A stretch of DNA of 64,000 bases from Acidimicrobiia bacterium. Its GTDB lineage: Bacteria; Actinomycetota; Acidimicrobiia; Spongiisociales; UBA5794. Within the stretch, counting starts at the first letter, position 1. The number at the start of each line of letters is the position of its first letter. The DNA is taken from NCBI GenBank assembly GCA_036396535.1, contig DASWKR010000065.1:107870-171869 (forward strand), written 5' to 3'. Below are positions 1 through 8,387 of this stretch, in pieces. The notes under the pieces were generated by a model. That model did no database searches and had not been told where the DNA came from. It worked only from the letters and a program-made list of their open reading frames with translations. Both the position numbers and the translations under genes were made by a program.

Positions 1-2627
1 TCGGCGGGGCGTTCTCGACGGTCAACGGCACGACCAGGCGCCGAGTCGTCTCCGTCGACCCGACATCCGGCAACGTCGTCGGAGCGTTCAACGTCAACGG
101 CAGCGGGACCGTGTATGGCTTGGCGGTGCGCAACGACACGCTCTACGCCAGTGGCATCTTCACGACGTTCGGAGGCACGACGCAGCGCCGCATCGTCTCG
201 CTGAACGCCACGACGGGAGCCGTGAACGGCGGCTTCGACGCCGACGCCAACGCTCAGGTCCGCGACGTGATCTTGTCGCCCGACGGAAGTCGCCTCTATG
301 CCGCCGGGCAGTTCTCGCAGATCGGCGGCGCCAACCGGATCGGCCTCGCCGCTCTCAACCCGACGACCGGAGCCGCCGTCGCACCGGTGTTCTCCCAGAC
401 GGTGAACCTGATCCAGGACATCGACATCAACGAGACGGGCTCCCAGATCTACGGTGCCCTGGCGGGGGCGCCCGCCAACGGCAACCGAGCCGCAGCCTAC
501 TCCACGGCGACCGGGGCCAGGCAGTGGGCCCAGCAGGCGATGGGCGACATGCAGGCCGTCGCCTACCACGGCGGCAACGTCTACTTCGGATTCCACGAGG
601 GATTCCGCAACGACCTCTCGGTCCGGGTGCTCGTCGCCGACGCCGGCACGGGCAACCTCGAGAACATCTGGCGGCCGACGGTCGACAGCTTCTTCGGCGT
701 GTGGGCGATCGATGCGACCGTCGGCGCCGCCGCCATCGGCGGGACCTTCACACAGGTCGAAGGGGTCAACACGCGCGGTATCGCCGTGTTTCCGGTGGGC
801 GGTGGCGTCGAAGACGAGGAGCCGCCCTCCACGCCGACGGGCCTGGCGGTGACGGGCGTGACAGGTGACTCGGTCTCGCTCGACTGGAACAACTCGACGG
901 ACAACATCGGAGTGCTCGGCTACGACATCCTGGTCGACGGGGTCCTCTCCTCCACCGTCGGCTCGTCGGACGGCACGGTCGCAGGCCTCGACGACGCCAC
1001 GACCTACCAGTTCCGCGTCAGGGCCCGCGACGCGGCCGGCAACCTCTCGGGGCTCAGCAACGCCGTCTCCGGCACGACGAACTCTGCTCTCGTGAGCGCC
1101 GGCGACGTCTGGCGCTACCTCGACAACGGATCGAACCAGGGAACGGCGTGGCGCGAGCCGGGCTTCAACGACGCTTCCTGGGCCTCCGGTCCCGGCCAGC
1201 TCGGCTTCGGCGACGGCGACGAGGCGACCGTGCTCGACAACGGCTTCATCACCTATTACTTCCGAAGGACGATCAACGTGCCGGGCTCCGTCCTCGGGGA
1301 CGCCACCCTCCAGGTGCAGCGCGACGACGGCATCGTCGTGTATGTCAACGGCATCGAGCGGTACCGAAACAACATGCCGGGCGGGGCGGTCGCCTTCAAC
1401 ACGAATGCGAGCGGAACGGTGGCTGGGGCCGCCGAGTCCGCATGGCAGCAGGCGACGATCCCGGGAACCGCCTTCATCGCGGGGGGCAACACGATCGCCG
1501 TCGAGGTCCATCAAGCAGGGGCGGGCAGCTCGGATGTCTCGTTCGACATGCAGCTCGGCGCTGCGGTCCAGGCGGGCCCGGCCGACGAGGAGAACCCGTC
1601 CGTGCCGCAGAACCTGGCGGTGACCGGCGTGACGCAGTCGACGGTTGGCCTCTCGTGGAGCTCCTCGACGGACAACGTCGGGGTGGTCGCCTATGACGTG
1701 TACATGGGAGGCTCGCTCGACGGTTCGTCGGCCGGGACGACATACACGTCCTCGGGCCTCGAGTGGGGGACGGCGTACCAGTTCACCGTGCGAGCCCGCG
1801 ACGCCGCAGGAAACGTGTCCGGCAGCAGCGGCTCGGTGAATGCCACCACCGACAGCCCGGCGCCCGACAACGAAGTGCCCTCCGTGCCGACGGGGCTGGC
1901 CGTGACCGGCGTCACCGCCACCTCCGTCTCGCTCGACTGGAACAACTCGACGGACAACGTCGGCGTGACGGGGTACGACGTACTCCAGGACGGCGTCGTC
2001 GTGGGTTCCCCGGCCGCCTCGGCGTACACCGCCACCAGCCTCTCGCCCGGCGAGACATACGAGTTCCGGGTCAGAGCGAGAGACGCGGCCGGCAACGTGT
2101 CGGCGGTGAGCGGCGCAGTCAACCCGACCACCACGACGGTGATCGACGGGGAGCTCATCGCCCCGGGATCGGTATGGCGCTACCTGGCGAACGGCTCCGA
2201 CCAGGGCACTGCGTGGCGGGCGAGCGGTTTCGACGACTCGTCGTGGCCTGCGGGGGCCGCCGAGCTCGGCTTCGGAGACGGCGACGAGACCACTCTGCTA
2301 CCCACAGGCGCCTTCACGTACTACTTCAGGTCGACCATCGACATCGGAGGGACGCTCTCGGCGGATCCGACGATGCGGATCATCCGCGACGACGGTGCCA
2401 TCGTCTACGTGAACGGCGTCGAGGTGTGGAGGGACAACATGCCCGCCGGTGACGTCGACTTCATGACGGGTGCCTCGTCGGCCGTCTGGTTCGAGGCGAG
2501 ATGGGTCGAGGTCACGCTTCCGGCTGCGGCGTTCGCCGGCGGAACGAACACCATCGCCGTCGAGATCCACAACCACACTCTTGGAAGCTCCGACCTGAGC
2601 TTCGACTTCGAGCTGACCGCCAACTGA
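1..2627 (+). CDS. Exported beta-propeller / FN3 / beta-sandwich protein, 5' end outside window
   Basis: The reading frame is open to the window edge (first full codon at base 3), so the N-terminus and any signal peptide are missing. About 874 residues remain. Up to about base 800 there are propeller-like repeats of the type GGxF...RRxVSxDxxTGxV. A fibronectin type III domain (about 820-1080) with the usual [14 protein letters not shown] strand follows. Next come a beta-sandwich module (1087-1575), two more FN3 domains (1588-1860 and 1873-2140) and a second beta-sandwich module (2153-2625). The two sandwich modules are clear duplicates sharing the pattern WRYLxNGSxQGTAWR, GFGDGDE, YVNGxE and NTIAVE, which resembles galactose-binding-like folds. 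This architecture is typical of secreted or surface proteins. I see no catalytic motif, and the function is unknown. Confidence 0.85.
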   Translation, partial: GGAFSTVNGTTRRRVVSVDPTSGNVVGAFNVNGSGTVYGLAVRNDTLYASGIFTTFGGTTQRRIVSLNATTGAVNGGFDADANAQVRDVILSPDGSRLYAAGQFSQIGGANRIGLAALNPTTGAAVAPVFSQTVNLIQDIDINETGSQIYGALAGAPANGNRAAAYSTATGARQWAQQAMGDMQAVAYHGGNVYFGFHEGFRNDLSVRVLVADAGTGNLENIWRPTVDSFFGVWAIDATVGAAAIGGTFTQVEGVNTRGIAVFPVGGGVEDEEPPSTPTGLAVTGVTGDSVSLDWNNSTDNIGVLGYDILVDGVLSSTVGSSDGTVAGLDDATTYQFRVRARDAAGNLSGLSNAVSGTTNSALVSAGDVWRYLDNGSNQGTAWREPGFNDASWASGPGQLGFGDGDEATVLDNGFITYYFRRTINVPGSVLGDATLQVQRDDGIVVYVNGIERYRNNMPGGAVAFNTNASGTVAGAAESAWQQATIPGTAFIAGGNTIAVEVHQAGAGSSDVSFDMQLGAAVQAGPADEENPSVPQNLAVTGVTQSTVGLSWSSSTDNVGVVAYDVYMGGSLDGSSAGTTYTSSGLEWGTAYQFTVRARDAAGNVSGSSGSVNATTDSPAPDNEVPSVPTGLAVTGVTATSVSLDWNNSTDNVGVTGYDVLQDGVVVGSPAASAYTATSLSPGETYEFRVRARDAAGNVSAVSGAVNPTTTTVIDGELIAPGSVWRYLANGSDQGTAWRASGFDDSSWPAGAAELGFGDGDETTLLPTGAFTYYFRSTIDIGGTLSADPTMRIIRDDGAIVYVNGVEVWRDNMPAGDVDFMTGASSAVWFEARWVEVTLPAAAFAGGTNTIAVEIHNHTLGSSDLSFDFELTAN

Positions 2628-2650
2628 CCGAGCCTCACCGCTCGATTGGC

Positions 2651-2706
2651 CGCCGACCTCGAGGACGGCGCGGGTTCTCGCCGAGAGCCGGTCTCCGAGG
2701 TCGGCG
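2651..2706. terminator. Inverted repeat between convergent genes
   Basis: CGCCGACCTCG (2651-2661) is exactly complementary to 2696-2706, and a second short stem (GGTTCTC/GAGAGCC) is nested in the loop. It lies just after the stop of the upstream exported protein and 112 bp before the converging etfA stop. There is no T-run, so a bidirectional terminator or RNA-stabilising structure is an inference. Confidence 0.4.
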
Positions 2707-2745
2707 TCCGGCTGCACCCCGCCCTCCCACTTCTCGGTACCGGTC

Positions 2746-2830
2746 GGTGTCTCGCCTACCGGCGCGCCGTATCTGTGGTGTCGCGCCTACCGGCGCGCCG
2801 TATGTGTGGTGTCGCGCCTACCGGCGCTCC
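2746..2830. repeat. Tandem 31-bp repeats running into the 3' end of etfA
   Basis: Two full units (2746-2776 and 2777-2807) differ at only two positions. A partial third unit (2808-2830) contains the etfA stop codon. Each full unit holds the palindrome GGCGCGCC. The array looks like duplication of the last bases of etfA into the intergenic space. Confidence 0.75.
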
Positions 2831-3774
2831 CGCAACGTGTCGACCAGTGCCGGGACCACCTTGTGGACGTCACCGACGATGCCGAGATCGGCGACACCGA
2901 AGATCGGGGCGTCGGGATCCTTGTTGATGGCGATGATCGTGGCCGAGTCCTTCATGCCGACGAGATGCTGCATGGCGCCGGAGATGCCACAGGCGATGTA
3001 GACGCTCGGCTTCACGGTCTTGCCTGTCTGGCCCACCTGATAGGAGTACGGCACCCACCCGGCGTCTACCACCGCCCGGGTGCCGCCGACGGCTCCGCCG
3101 AGGAGGCCCGCCAGCTCGTCGAGCATGGCGAACTTGGACGGGTCCCCGAGGCCCCTACCGCCCGACACGACGATGTCGGCCGCTTCGAGCTTGGGGCCGG
3201 TCGCTTCCTCGACGTGCCGCTCTAGCACCTTCGCCGAGGAGGCATGACCCAGGTCGGGAAGCTCGACCGCGACGACCTGCGGCGCCTCGCCACCTGCCGG
3301 CTCGGCGGCGAAGGCCTTGGGCCGCACGACGACGAGTGCCGGAGCTCCTGCCGTGATCCTGGTGACGACCCGGGTGGTCCCGCCGAGGATCTCGTTCGTG
3401 ACGCGGACCCCGTCGGCGGCGTCGACGTCCGTGGCGTTGGCGAGCACGGGCCGCCCCAGACGGGCGCTGAGCCGCCCGGCGACGTCCCTGTCCGTCGGCG
3501 ACATCCCGAACAGGATCAGACGGGGGGTCTCGGCTGCGGCGATCTCGGCGAGGGCGGCGGCGGCCGCCGCTCCCGGGAGGGCGTCCCCTGTATCGAGGTG
3601 GTGAACCTTGTGCGCCCCGTGGGCGCCGTATGCGGCGAATGCTCCATCGTCGCCCTCTCCGGCGTGGAAGACGGCGACGGGACCCCAAGACCTGGCCTTG
3701 GAGATCGCCTCGAGAGCGGAAGACGCTGGTCCCTCGCCGGTCGCCTCTGCGAAGACGATGGTGGTCATGGTCAC
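2818..3774 (-). CDS. etfA: Electron transfer flavoprotein alpha subunit
   Basis: EtfA carries FAD and, with EtfB, takes electrons from acyl-CoA and related dehydrogenases and passes them to ETF:quinone oxidoreductase. The protein has 318 residues, normal for the family. An N-terminal nucleotide-binding-like domain is followed by the C-terminal FAD domain with SGGRGLGD (about 203-210), [19 protein letters not shown] and [10 protein letters not shown]. The GTG at 3774 overlaps the etfB stop (GTGA); an ATG two codons later (3768) is an alternative start. It is coupled to etfB. Confidence 0.96.
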   Translation of the reverse strand: MTMTTIVFAEATGEGPASSALEAISKARSWGPVAVFHAGEGDDGAFAAYGAHGAHKVHHLDTGDALPGAAAAAALAEIAAAETPRLILFGMSPTDRDVAGRLSARLGRPVLANATDVDAADGVRVTNEILGGTTRVVTRITAGAPALVVVRPKAFAAEPAGGEAPQVVAVELPDLGHASSAKVLERHVEEATGPKLEAADIVVSGGRGLGDPSKFAMLDELAGLLGGAVGGTRAVVDAGWVPYSYQVGQTGKTVKPSVYIACGISGAMQHLVGMKDSATIIAINKDPDAPIFGVADLGIVGDVHKVVPALVDTLRERR

Positions 3775-4535
3775 ACCACCTTGAGCTGCTCGAGGAGGGC
3801 GACGATCCGCTCGTGGCCCGTGCCGTCGTCCTCGTGGACCGCCCCCGCTTGCCTCGCCGGGACCGGGGTCACGGACTCGATGACCTGCTGCGCATCGGCG
3901 GTGACGCCCAGGTCACCAGTCGTCAGCTCCGTCACCGGCTTCTGCTTGGCCTGCATGATCCCCTTGAACGTCGGGTAGCGCGGCTCGACGGCTCCAGCCG
4001 TGACGCTGATGACGGCCGGCATCGAGGCGACCACGACGTCGTAGCCGCCCCTCGTTTGCCGTTCGATCGTCACCTGGTCGCCGACCACCTCCACCTTGCG
4101 GGCGAAGGTCAGCGAGGGCACTCCGAGGATCTCGGCGATCTGCTGCGGCACGACACCCGTGTAGCCGTCCGTCGACTCCGTGCCCGCGATCACCAGGTCG
4201 AAGCCGGCGCGATCGATCGCGGCGGCGAGTGCCCGCGCCGTCGTCAAGGCGTCGCTGCCTCGCAGCTGCTCGTCCTCGATGAGGACTGCCTCGTCGACCC
4301 CCATCGCCAGCGCTTGGCGTATCCCCTGGAGCGTGCCCCGAGGCGACATGGTGAAGATCGTGACGGTTGCATCGCCGCCTGCCGCCTCTGCGATCTGGAG
4401 GCCGACCTCGATGCCGTAGCGGTCGGTGTCGTCGAGCACCTGCTCCGGAGGGCGGTGCACGAAATGGGTCTCCGGATCGAGCGCGTATGGACTGGCGGGA
4501 TCGGGTATCTGCTTGGCGCAGACGGCGACCTTCAT
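3771..4535 (-). CDS. etfB: Electron transfer flavoprotein beta subunit
   Basis: EtfB is the AMP-binding partner of EtfA and contacts the partner dehydrogenases. The 254 residues begin MKVAVCAKQIPDP and contain the family signature near VEPRYPTFKGIMQAKQKP, which is usually diagnostic of EtfB. The ATG is preceded by AGGAG at good spacing. The etfB-etfA order and overlap indicate a two-gene operon, with its own candidate promoter at 4574-4579. Confidence 0.96.
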   Translation of the reverse strand: MKVAVCAKQIPDPASPYALDPETHFVHRPPEQVLDDTDRYGIEVGLQIAEAAGGDATVTIFTMSPRGTLQGIRQALAMGVDEAVLIEDEQLRGSDALTTARALAAAIDRAGFDLVIAGTESTDGYTGVVPQQIAEILGVPSLTFARKVEVVGDQVTIERQTRGGYDVVVASMPAVISVTAGAVEPRYPTFKGIMQAKQKPVTELTTGDLGVTADAQQVIESVTPVPARQAGAVHEDDGTGHERIVALLEQLKVV

Positions 4536-4573
4536 TCGTCACTCCTGTGCTCGTGCCGGACTGGCCCCCGGCG

Positions 4574-4579
4574 ATGTTA
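4574..4579 (-). promoter_or_regulatory. Candidate -10 box for etfBA
   Basis: TAACAT on the minus strand, 38 nt before the etfB start, fits the actinobacterial TANNNT consensus. It gives a short leader carrying the AGGAG ribosome-binding site. The -35 region is weak. Confidence 0.4.
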
Positions 4580-4603
4580 CGGACCACGGAATGTGGCGAG
4601 AAA

Positions 4604-5434
4604 TCACGTCAGCCCGACGAGTCGAGGCAGCAGCTCGTCGAGGAGGTGGGCGAACTTCTCCTTGGCCAGCAGGGCCGTCTCGGTCACCTCGTCGTGACTG
4701 ATGGGCTGGTCGGCGATGCCCGCCGCCAGGTTCGTGACGAGAGAGATGCATCCCACCTTCACGCCCATGTGTGCCAGCGCGATCGCTTCCGGCACCGTCG
4801 ACATGCCGACGAGGTCGCCTCCGATCCGCTCGACCATGTCGATCTCGGCCGGCGTCTCGTACGACGGCCCGAGGAACCAGGCGTACACGCCCGTCTTGAA
4901 CGTGATGCCCAGGTGCTGGGCAACGGCCTCGATCTCGTCGCGGATCTCCTCGGAGTAGACGTCCGAGAGGTCGGGGAAACGAGGGCCGAGGCGCTCGTCG
5001 TTCGGGCCGTACAGCGGGTTGCGCCCTGCGAGGTTGATGTGGTCGCGCACCGCCACGAGGTCACCTTGGCGCAGGTACGGGCCGACCCCTCCCGCTGCGT
5101 TCGTCAGCAGGACGACGGCACAGCCCGCCAGCGCGGCACACCGTACCCCGAAGACGACGTCGTCCATGTCCCAACCTTCGTATGCGTGCACCCTGCCCGA
5201 GAGGACGAGGACCCCGCGGCCCTCGACCTCGACGGAGTGGATGGTGCCTGCGTGGCCTTCGACCTTCGGCACGGGAAAGTGCGGGATCGTGTCGTACGGC
5301 ACCTCGACGGCGCCCGGCAGCGAGGCGGCGTAGTCGCCCAACCCGCTGCCGAGCACGAGCCCAACGGAATGGCGCTCCCGGTCGGTCGCCTTGGCGATCG
5401 CCTCGGCAGCCTCGACGAGTCTCTCGTAAGTCAT
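4604..5434 (-). CDS. punA: Purine nucleoside phosphorylase, trimeric type
   Basis: Phosphorolyses inosine and guanosine and their deoxy forms to the free base plus (deoxy)ribose-1-phosphate in purine salvage. The 276 residues match the trimeric PNP/MTAP family: phosphate-binding LGSGLG near the N-terminus, HAYEGW, LTNAAGG, GPSYETPAE and VGMSTVPEA. The ATG at 5434 overlaps the deoA stop (ATGA), so it is translationally coupled to the pyrimidine phosphorylase. The motif set favours the inosine/guanosine enzyme over MTA phosphorylase, but substrate choice is inferred. Confidence 0.94.
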   Translation of the reverse strand: MTYERLVEAAEAIAKATDRERHSVGLVLGSGLGDYAASLPGAVEVPYDTIPHFPVPKVEGHAGTIHSVEVEGRGVLVLSGRVHAYEGWDMDDVVFGVRCAALAGCAVVLLTNAAGGVGPYLRQGDLVAVRDHINLAGRNPLYGPNDERLGPRFPDLSDVYSEEIRDEIEAVAQHLGITFKTGVYAWFLGPSYETPAEIDMVERIGGDLVGMSTVPEAIALAHMGVKVGCISLVTNLAAGIADQPISHDEVTETALLAKEKFAHLLDELLPRLVGLT

Positions 5435-6738
5435 CTCACCTCTCCGATGATGAGCGGGCCAGGGTCTGCATCCACTCCCACGCCGAGTGCGGCGGTGAGC
5501 AGCGGCAGCGCAGCCTCGAACCTCTCCGTGTCGTTGTAGCCGATCCTGGCGAGGGCGTCGCCGTGTGCCACCTCGTCGCCCACCTTGGCGAGCAACTCGA
5601 TCGAGACCGCATGGTCCACCGAGTCTTCCTTCCGCTGACGCCCCGCCCCCAACGCCACGGCCGCCCTGCCGACGGCGAGGGCATCACACCTCGAGACCAC
5701 CCCGCTCCGGCCGGCTGTGATCTCGTGGAAACGTCTCGGCTGTGCCAGTAGCGCTGTGTCGTGGATCACCGCCGGATCGCCTCCCTGGGCCTCCACGACC
5801 TCGACCAGCTTGTCGAGCGCCGATCCGGTATCGATGGTCGCCTGCAGTCTCGATGAGGCGTCGTCCACGTCGCCGGCGACGCCGCCGAGGAGGAGCATCT
5901 CGACTCCGAGCCGCATGGTGATCTCGACGAGGTCGGCCGGACCTTCGCCGCGCAGCACGGCCACCGACTCGGCGATCTCGCAGGCATTGCCGACCGCCCT
6001 GCCGAGTGGCTGCTCCATCGAGGTGAGAACCGCCACGGTGGCCGTCCCATTCGAGCTCCCGATGGCGACCATCGTCTCGGCGAGCCTCCTGGCGTCCTCT
6101 TCGGCCCGCATGAAGGCCCCGGAGCCGACCTTGACGTCGAGGACCAAGCCGTCGAGGTCCTCGGCGAGCTTCTTCGACATGATCGACGAAGCGATGAGCG
6201 GCAGCGACGGCACGGTTGCCGTGGCGTCGCGCAGCGCGTAGATGCGTCTGTCGGCAGGTACGAGAGATTCGGACTGGCCGGCCAGCACGAGGCCGGTCTT
6301 CTCGAGTATCGAGGCGAATTCGGGAGGGTCGAGCGCGGTGCGAAAGCCCGGGATCGACTCGAGCTTGTCGAGGGTGCCCCCGGTGTGGCCGAGGCCGCGC
6401 CCCGACATCATGGGGACCGCGACTCCGCACGCTGCCACCATCGGCGCCAGAGGGATCGAGACCTTGTCGCCGACCCCTCCCGTCGAGTGCTTGTCGACCT
6501 TGGGTGCCGTCACGGCATCGAGGGCGAGTGTCTCGCCCGAGTGGAGCATCGCCTTGGTCCAGGCGGCGAGCTCGTCGGCGTCGAACGAACGCTGGAAGAT
6601 GGCCATCAGCATGGCCGCCATCTGGTAGTCGGGGACCGCGTCTGCGGTGAACTCGCCGATGATCCACTCGATCTCGTCGGGCCTGAGCGTCCCCCCGTCC
6701 CTCTTCCGCTCGATGAGCGAGACCATGCTGTGCCCCAT
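5431..6738 (-). CDS. deoA: Thymidine / pyrimidine-nucleoside phosphorylase
   Basis: Cleaves thymidine (and perhaps uridine) with phosphate for salvage or catabolism. The frame is open upstream to 6912, but homology begins at MVSLIERKRDG. I therefore place the start at ATG 6738, with ATG 6726 equally possible; this gives about 435 residues, the family norm. Visible motifs are KHSTGGVGDK and the signature SGRGLGHTGGTLDKLES. The C-terminal beta-domain is complete. The stop overlaps the punA start. No strong ribosome-binding site is seen. Confidence 0.94.
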   Translation of the reverse strand: MGHSMVSLIERKRDGGTLRPDEIEWIIGEFTADAVPDYQMAAMLMAIFQRSFDADELAAWTKAMLHSGETLALDAVTAPKVDKHSTGGVGDKVSIPLAPMVAACGVAVPMMSGRGLGHTGGTLDKLESIPGFRTALDPPEFASILEKTGLVLAGQSESLVPADRRIYALRDATATVPSLPLIASSIMSKKLAEDLDGLVLDVKVGSGAFMRAEEDARRLAETMVAIGSSNGTATVAVLTSMEQPLGRAVGNACEIAESVAVLRGEGPADLVEITMRLGVEMLLLGGVAGDVDDASSRLQATIDTGSALDKLVEVVEAQGGDPAVIHDTALLAQPRRFHEITAGRSGVVSRCDALAVGRAAVALGAGRQRKEDSVDHAVSIELLAKVGDEVAHGDALARIGYNDTERFEAALPLLTAALGVGVDADPGPLIIGEVR

Positions 6739-6784
6739 CGTGGCAAGTCTGGCACACGGACGGCGCTCGATCCCGAGCGACTCC

Positions 6785-7072
6785 TCAGCGGCGGGCGACC
6801 CGTCCCTTGGCGACCCGAACCCCTTCCGCCCTGAGGCGCTCGGTGTGCTCCCGCTCGTGTCCTGGGACGAGCCTCCCGCTCGACGCCACCACTCGCCACC
6901 ACGGGAGGCCATCGACTTCGCGCAGCACGTTGCCGACGGCCCTGGCCGCCCCGGGTCGCCCCGCCTCGGCGGCGACCTCGCCGTACGTGACGACGTCGCC
7001 CGGCTCGAGGTTCATGAGAACGGCGATGACCGCTTCGGTGAAGTTCGCCCCGGTGAAGCTCGGCTCGGTCAT
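6785..7072 (-). CDS. Alkyltransferase-like (ATL) DNA-repair protein
   Basis: A 95-residue stand-alone DNA-binding domain of the O6-alkylguanine-DNA alkyltransferase (MGMT/Ogt) superfamily. It has the recognition-helix region (GEVAAEAGRPGAARAVGNVL) and, where MGMT has PCHRV, it reads PWWRVV. The alkyl-accepting cysteine is therefore absent, the defining feature of ATL proteins. These bind alkylated guanines and recruit nucleotide-excision repair rather than reversing damage. The start at 7072 forms an ATGA overlap with the upstream methyltransferase stop. Confidence 0.85.
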   Translation of the reverse strand: MTEPSFTGANFTEAVIAVLMNLEPGDVVTYGEVAAEAGRPGAARAVGNVLREVDGLPWWRVVASSGRLVPGHEREHTERLRAEGVRVAKGRVARR

Positions 7073-7680
7073 ACCGCCGCCAGGGTCATCACCTGGGAGT
7101 GGAGCCCGTCGTCGCCCTCGTTCTCGAGGAATCGCACGTCGGCGACCTCGAAGCCGACGAATCGGAGCGCCGCCAAGCCGGCGTCTGTGAAGAAAGAGAA
7201 GAAACGCGCCGGGACGCACCAGTCGTCGGGGATGGTCCCTTCCATGTCGCGCCCGCCCCACACGACGATCAGCAACGATCCGCCCCGCTTCATGACCGGT
7301 CGCACACCCGCCACGACATGGGGCAAGTCGCCTTTCGGGACGTGTACGAGGGCGTTGATCGACCAGACACCGTCGAAGAGAGCGTCAGGCAGATCGAGAT
7401 CGCCGAAGTCACCGACCCTGGCATCGACGCCCCGCAGCCGGCATTGCTCGACGTTCTCGGGCGAGAGGTCGATCGCCGTTACCCGGCCGCCGCGATCCGC
7501 CACATAGGCGGCCGCCTGGCCGGTGCCGGCTCCGAGCTCGAGCAGCTTCGGCTTGCCCGGCAGGCCCTCGAGCCACTCGTCGAGCACCCCTGCCCGCCAC
7601 TCGAGCCCCCGCACCGCCCGTCTCGGTGCGTCGCGGTCGTAGGCGGCACGCAGGTCGGCGAGCAGCTTGGCGTCGATCAT
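7069..7680 (-). CDS. Class I SAM-dependent methyltransferase
   Basis: 203 residues with motif I LELGAGTGQAAAYVA (about 47-61), an acidic motif II (VTAIDLSPENV) and the post-motif strand FDGVWSINALVHVP. It is a small Methyltransf_11/25-type fold with no recognisable substrate domain, so the substrate is unknown. Its start shares one base with the upp stop (TGATG), and its stop overlaps the start of the alkyltransferase-like gene, placing it in the middle of a coupled salvage/repair operon. Confidence 0.85.
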   Translation of the reverse strand: MIDAKLLADLRAAYDRDAPRRAVRGLEWRAGVLDEWLEGLPGKPKLLELGAGTGQAAAYVADRGGRVTAIDLSPENVEQCRLRGVDARVGDFGDLDLPDALFDGVWSINALVHVPKGDLPHVVAGVRPVMKRGGSLLIVVWGGRDMEGTIPDDWCVPARFFSFFTDAGLAALRFVGFEVADVRFLENEGDDGLHSQVMTLAAV

Positions 7681-8297
7681 CAGACCGTGCCGAAGAGCCT
7701 GTCGCCCATGTCGCCCAGGCCGGGGACGATGTAGAAGTGGTCGTTGAGCTCGCGGTCGCTGGCGGCGGCGAAGATGCGCACATCCGGATGGTCCTGGTAC
7801 ATCCTCGCAACTCCCTCAGGGGCGGTGACCACGCACAGCGCCGTGATGTTCGTCGCTCCGAGCTGTTTCACCTTGTCGACCGCCCACGACAACGAGCCGC
7901 CGGTCGCCAGCATCGGCTCGAGCACGAGCACCGTGCTGTCGCGTAGCGCCGGCATCTTGGCGTAGTACTCGAGCGGCTCTGCCGTGCTCTCGTCCCGCTG
8001 CACCCCGGCGAACCCGACCTTCACCTCGGGGATCAGGTCGAGGACGGCGTCGAGCAGGCCGAGGCCGGCGCGCAACACGGCGACTGCGACGATGTCTCTG
8101 AGCCGGTGACCCTGCGTCGTCTCGAGCGGTGTCGTCACCTCGATCTCGTCGAGGGCGGCGTCCCGGGTCGCCTCCATGACGAGGGCATACGTGAGTCGCC
8201 GGGCTGCATTGCGGAACTCCTCCGGCTCCGTCGTGCGATCCCTCAAGATCGTGAGGTAGTGCCTGGCGAGCGGGTGGTCGATGACCGAGAGGTTCAT
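7680..8297 (-). CDS. upp: Uracil phosphoribosyltransferase
   Basis: Converts uracil and PRPP to UMP. 205 residues from MNLSVIDHPLARHYL, matching family length. Motifs include VLRAGLGL, the PRPP-binding loop VLEPMLATGGS (family DPMLATGGS; Glu replaces the first Asp) and the C-terminal YIVPGLGDMGDR. The frame stays open far upstream (to 9539), but that part is antisense to ffh. The start is set by homology and by a -10 box 8 nt upstream. First gene of the minus-strand operon leading into deoA-punA. Confidence 0.96.
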   Translation of the reverse strand: MNLSVIDHPLARHYLTILRDRTTEPEEFRNAARRLTYALVMEATRDAALDEIEVTTPLETTQGHRLRDIVAVAVLRAGLGLLDAVLDLIPEVKVGFAGVQRDESTAEPLEYYAKMPALRDSTVLVLEPMLATGGSLSWAVDKVKQLGATNITALCVVTAPEGVARMYQDHPDVRIFAAASDRELNDHFYIVPGLGDMGDRLFGTV

Positions 8298-8305
8298 TCT
8301 GCGGG

Positions 8306-8311
8306 AGCGTA
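8306..8311 (-). promoter_or_regulatory. -10 box for upp, leaderless spacing
   Basis: TACGCT on the minus strand lies 8 nt before the upp ATG, so transcription should start at or next to the start codon. It is divergent from the ffh promoter. Confidence 0.5.
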
Positions 8312-8373
8312 CCGCCTCGATCCGAAGCGGGCTCACCCCAGCCGGCGGAGAGTCGTCGGCCGTGGCGGCAGAG

Positions 8374-8379
8374 TACCGT
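8374..8379 (+). promoter_or_regulatory. -10 box for ffh, leaderless spacing
   Basis: TACCGT lies 8 nt before the ffh ATG, with no ribosome-binding site between them. A leaderless transcript is the simplest reading. Confidence 0.5.
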
Positions 8380-8387
8380 TCGACGGC

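Noticed and set aside
2746..2830. Possible attachment-site repeats
   Set aside because: No integrase or tRNA nearby; the units derive from the etfA end.
3630..5539. Long plus-strand frames opposite etfB and punA
   Set aside because: Arg/Gly-rich translations without motifs, antisense to well-supported genes.
6739..6912. N-terminal extension of deoA to 6912
   Set aside because: Overlaps the alkyltransferase-like gene and has no family similarity.
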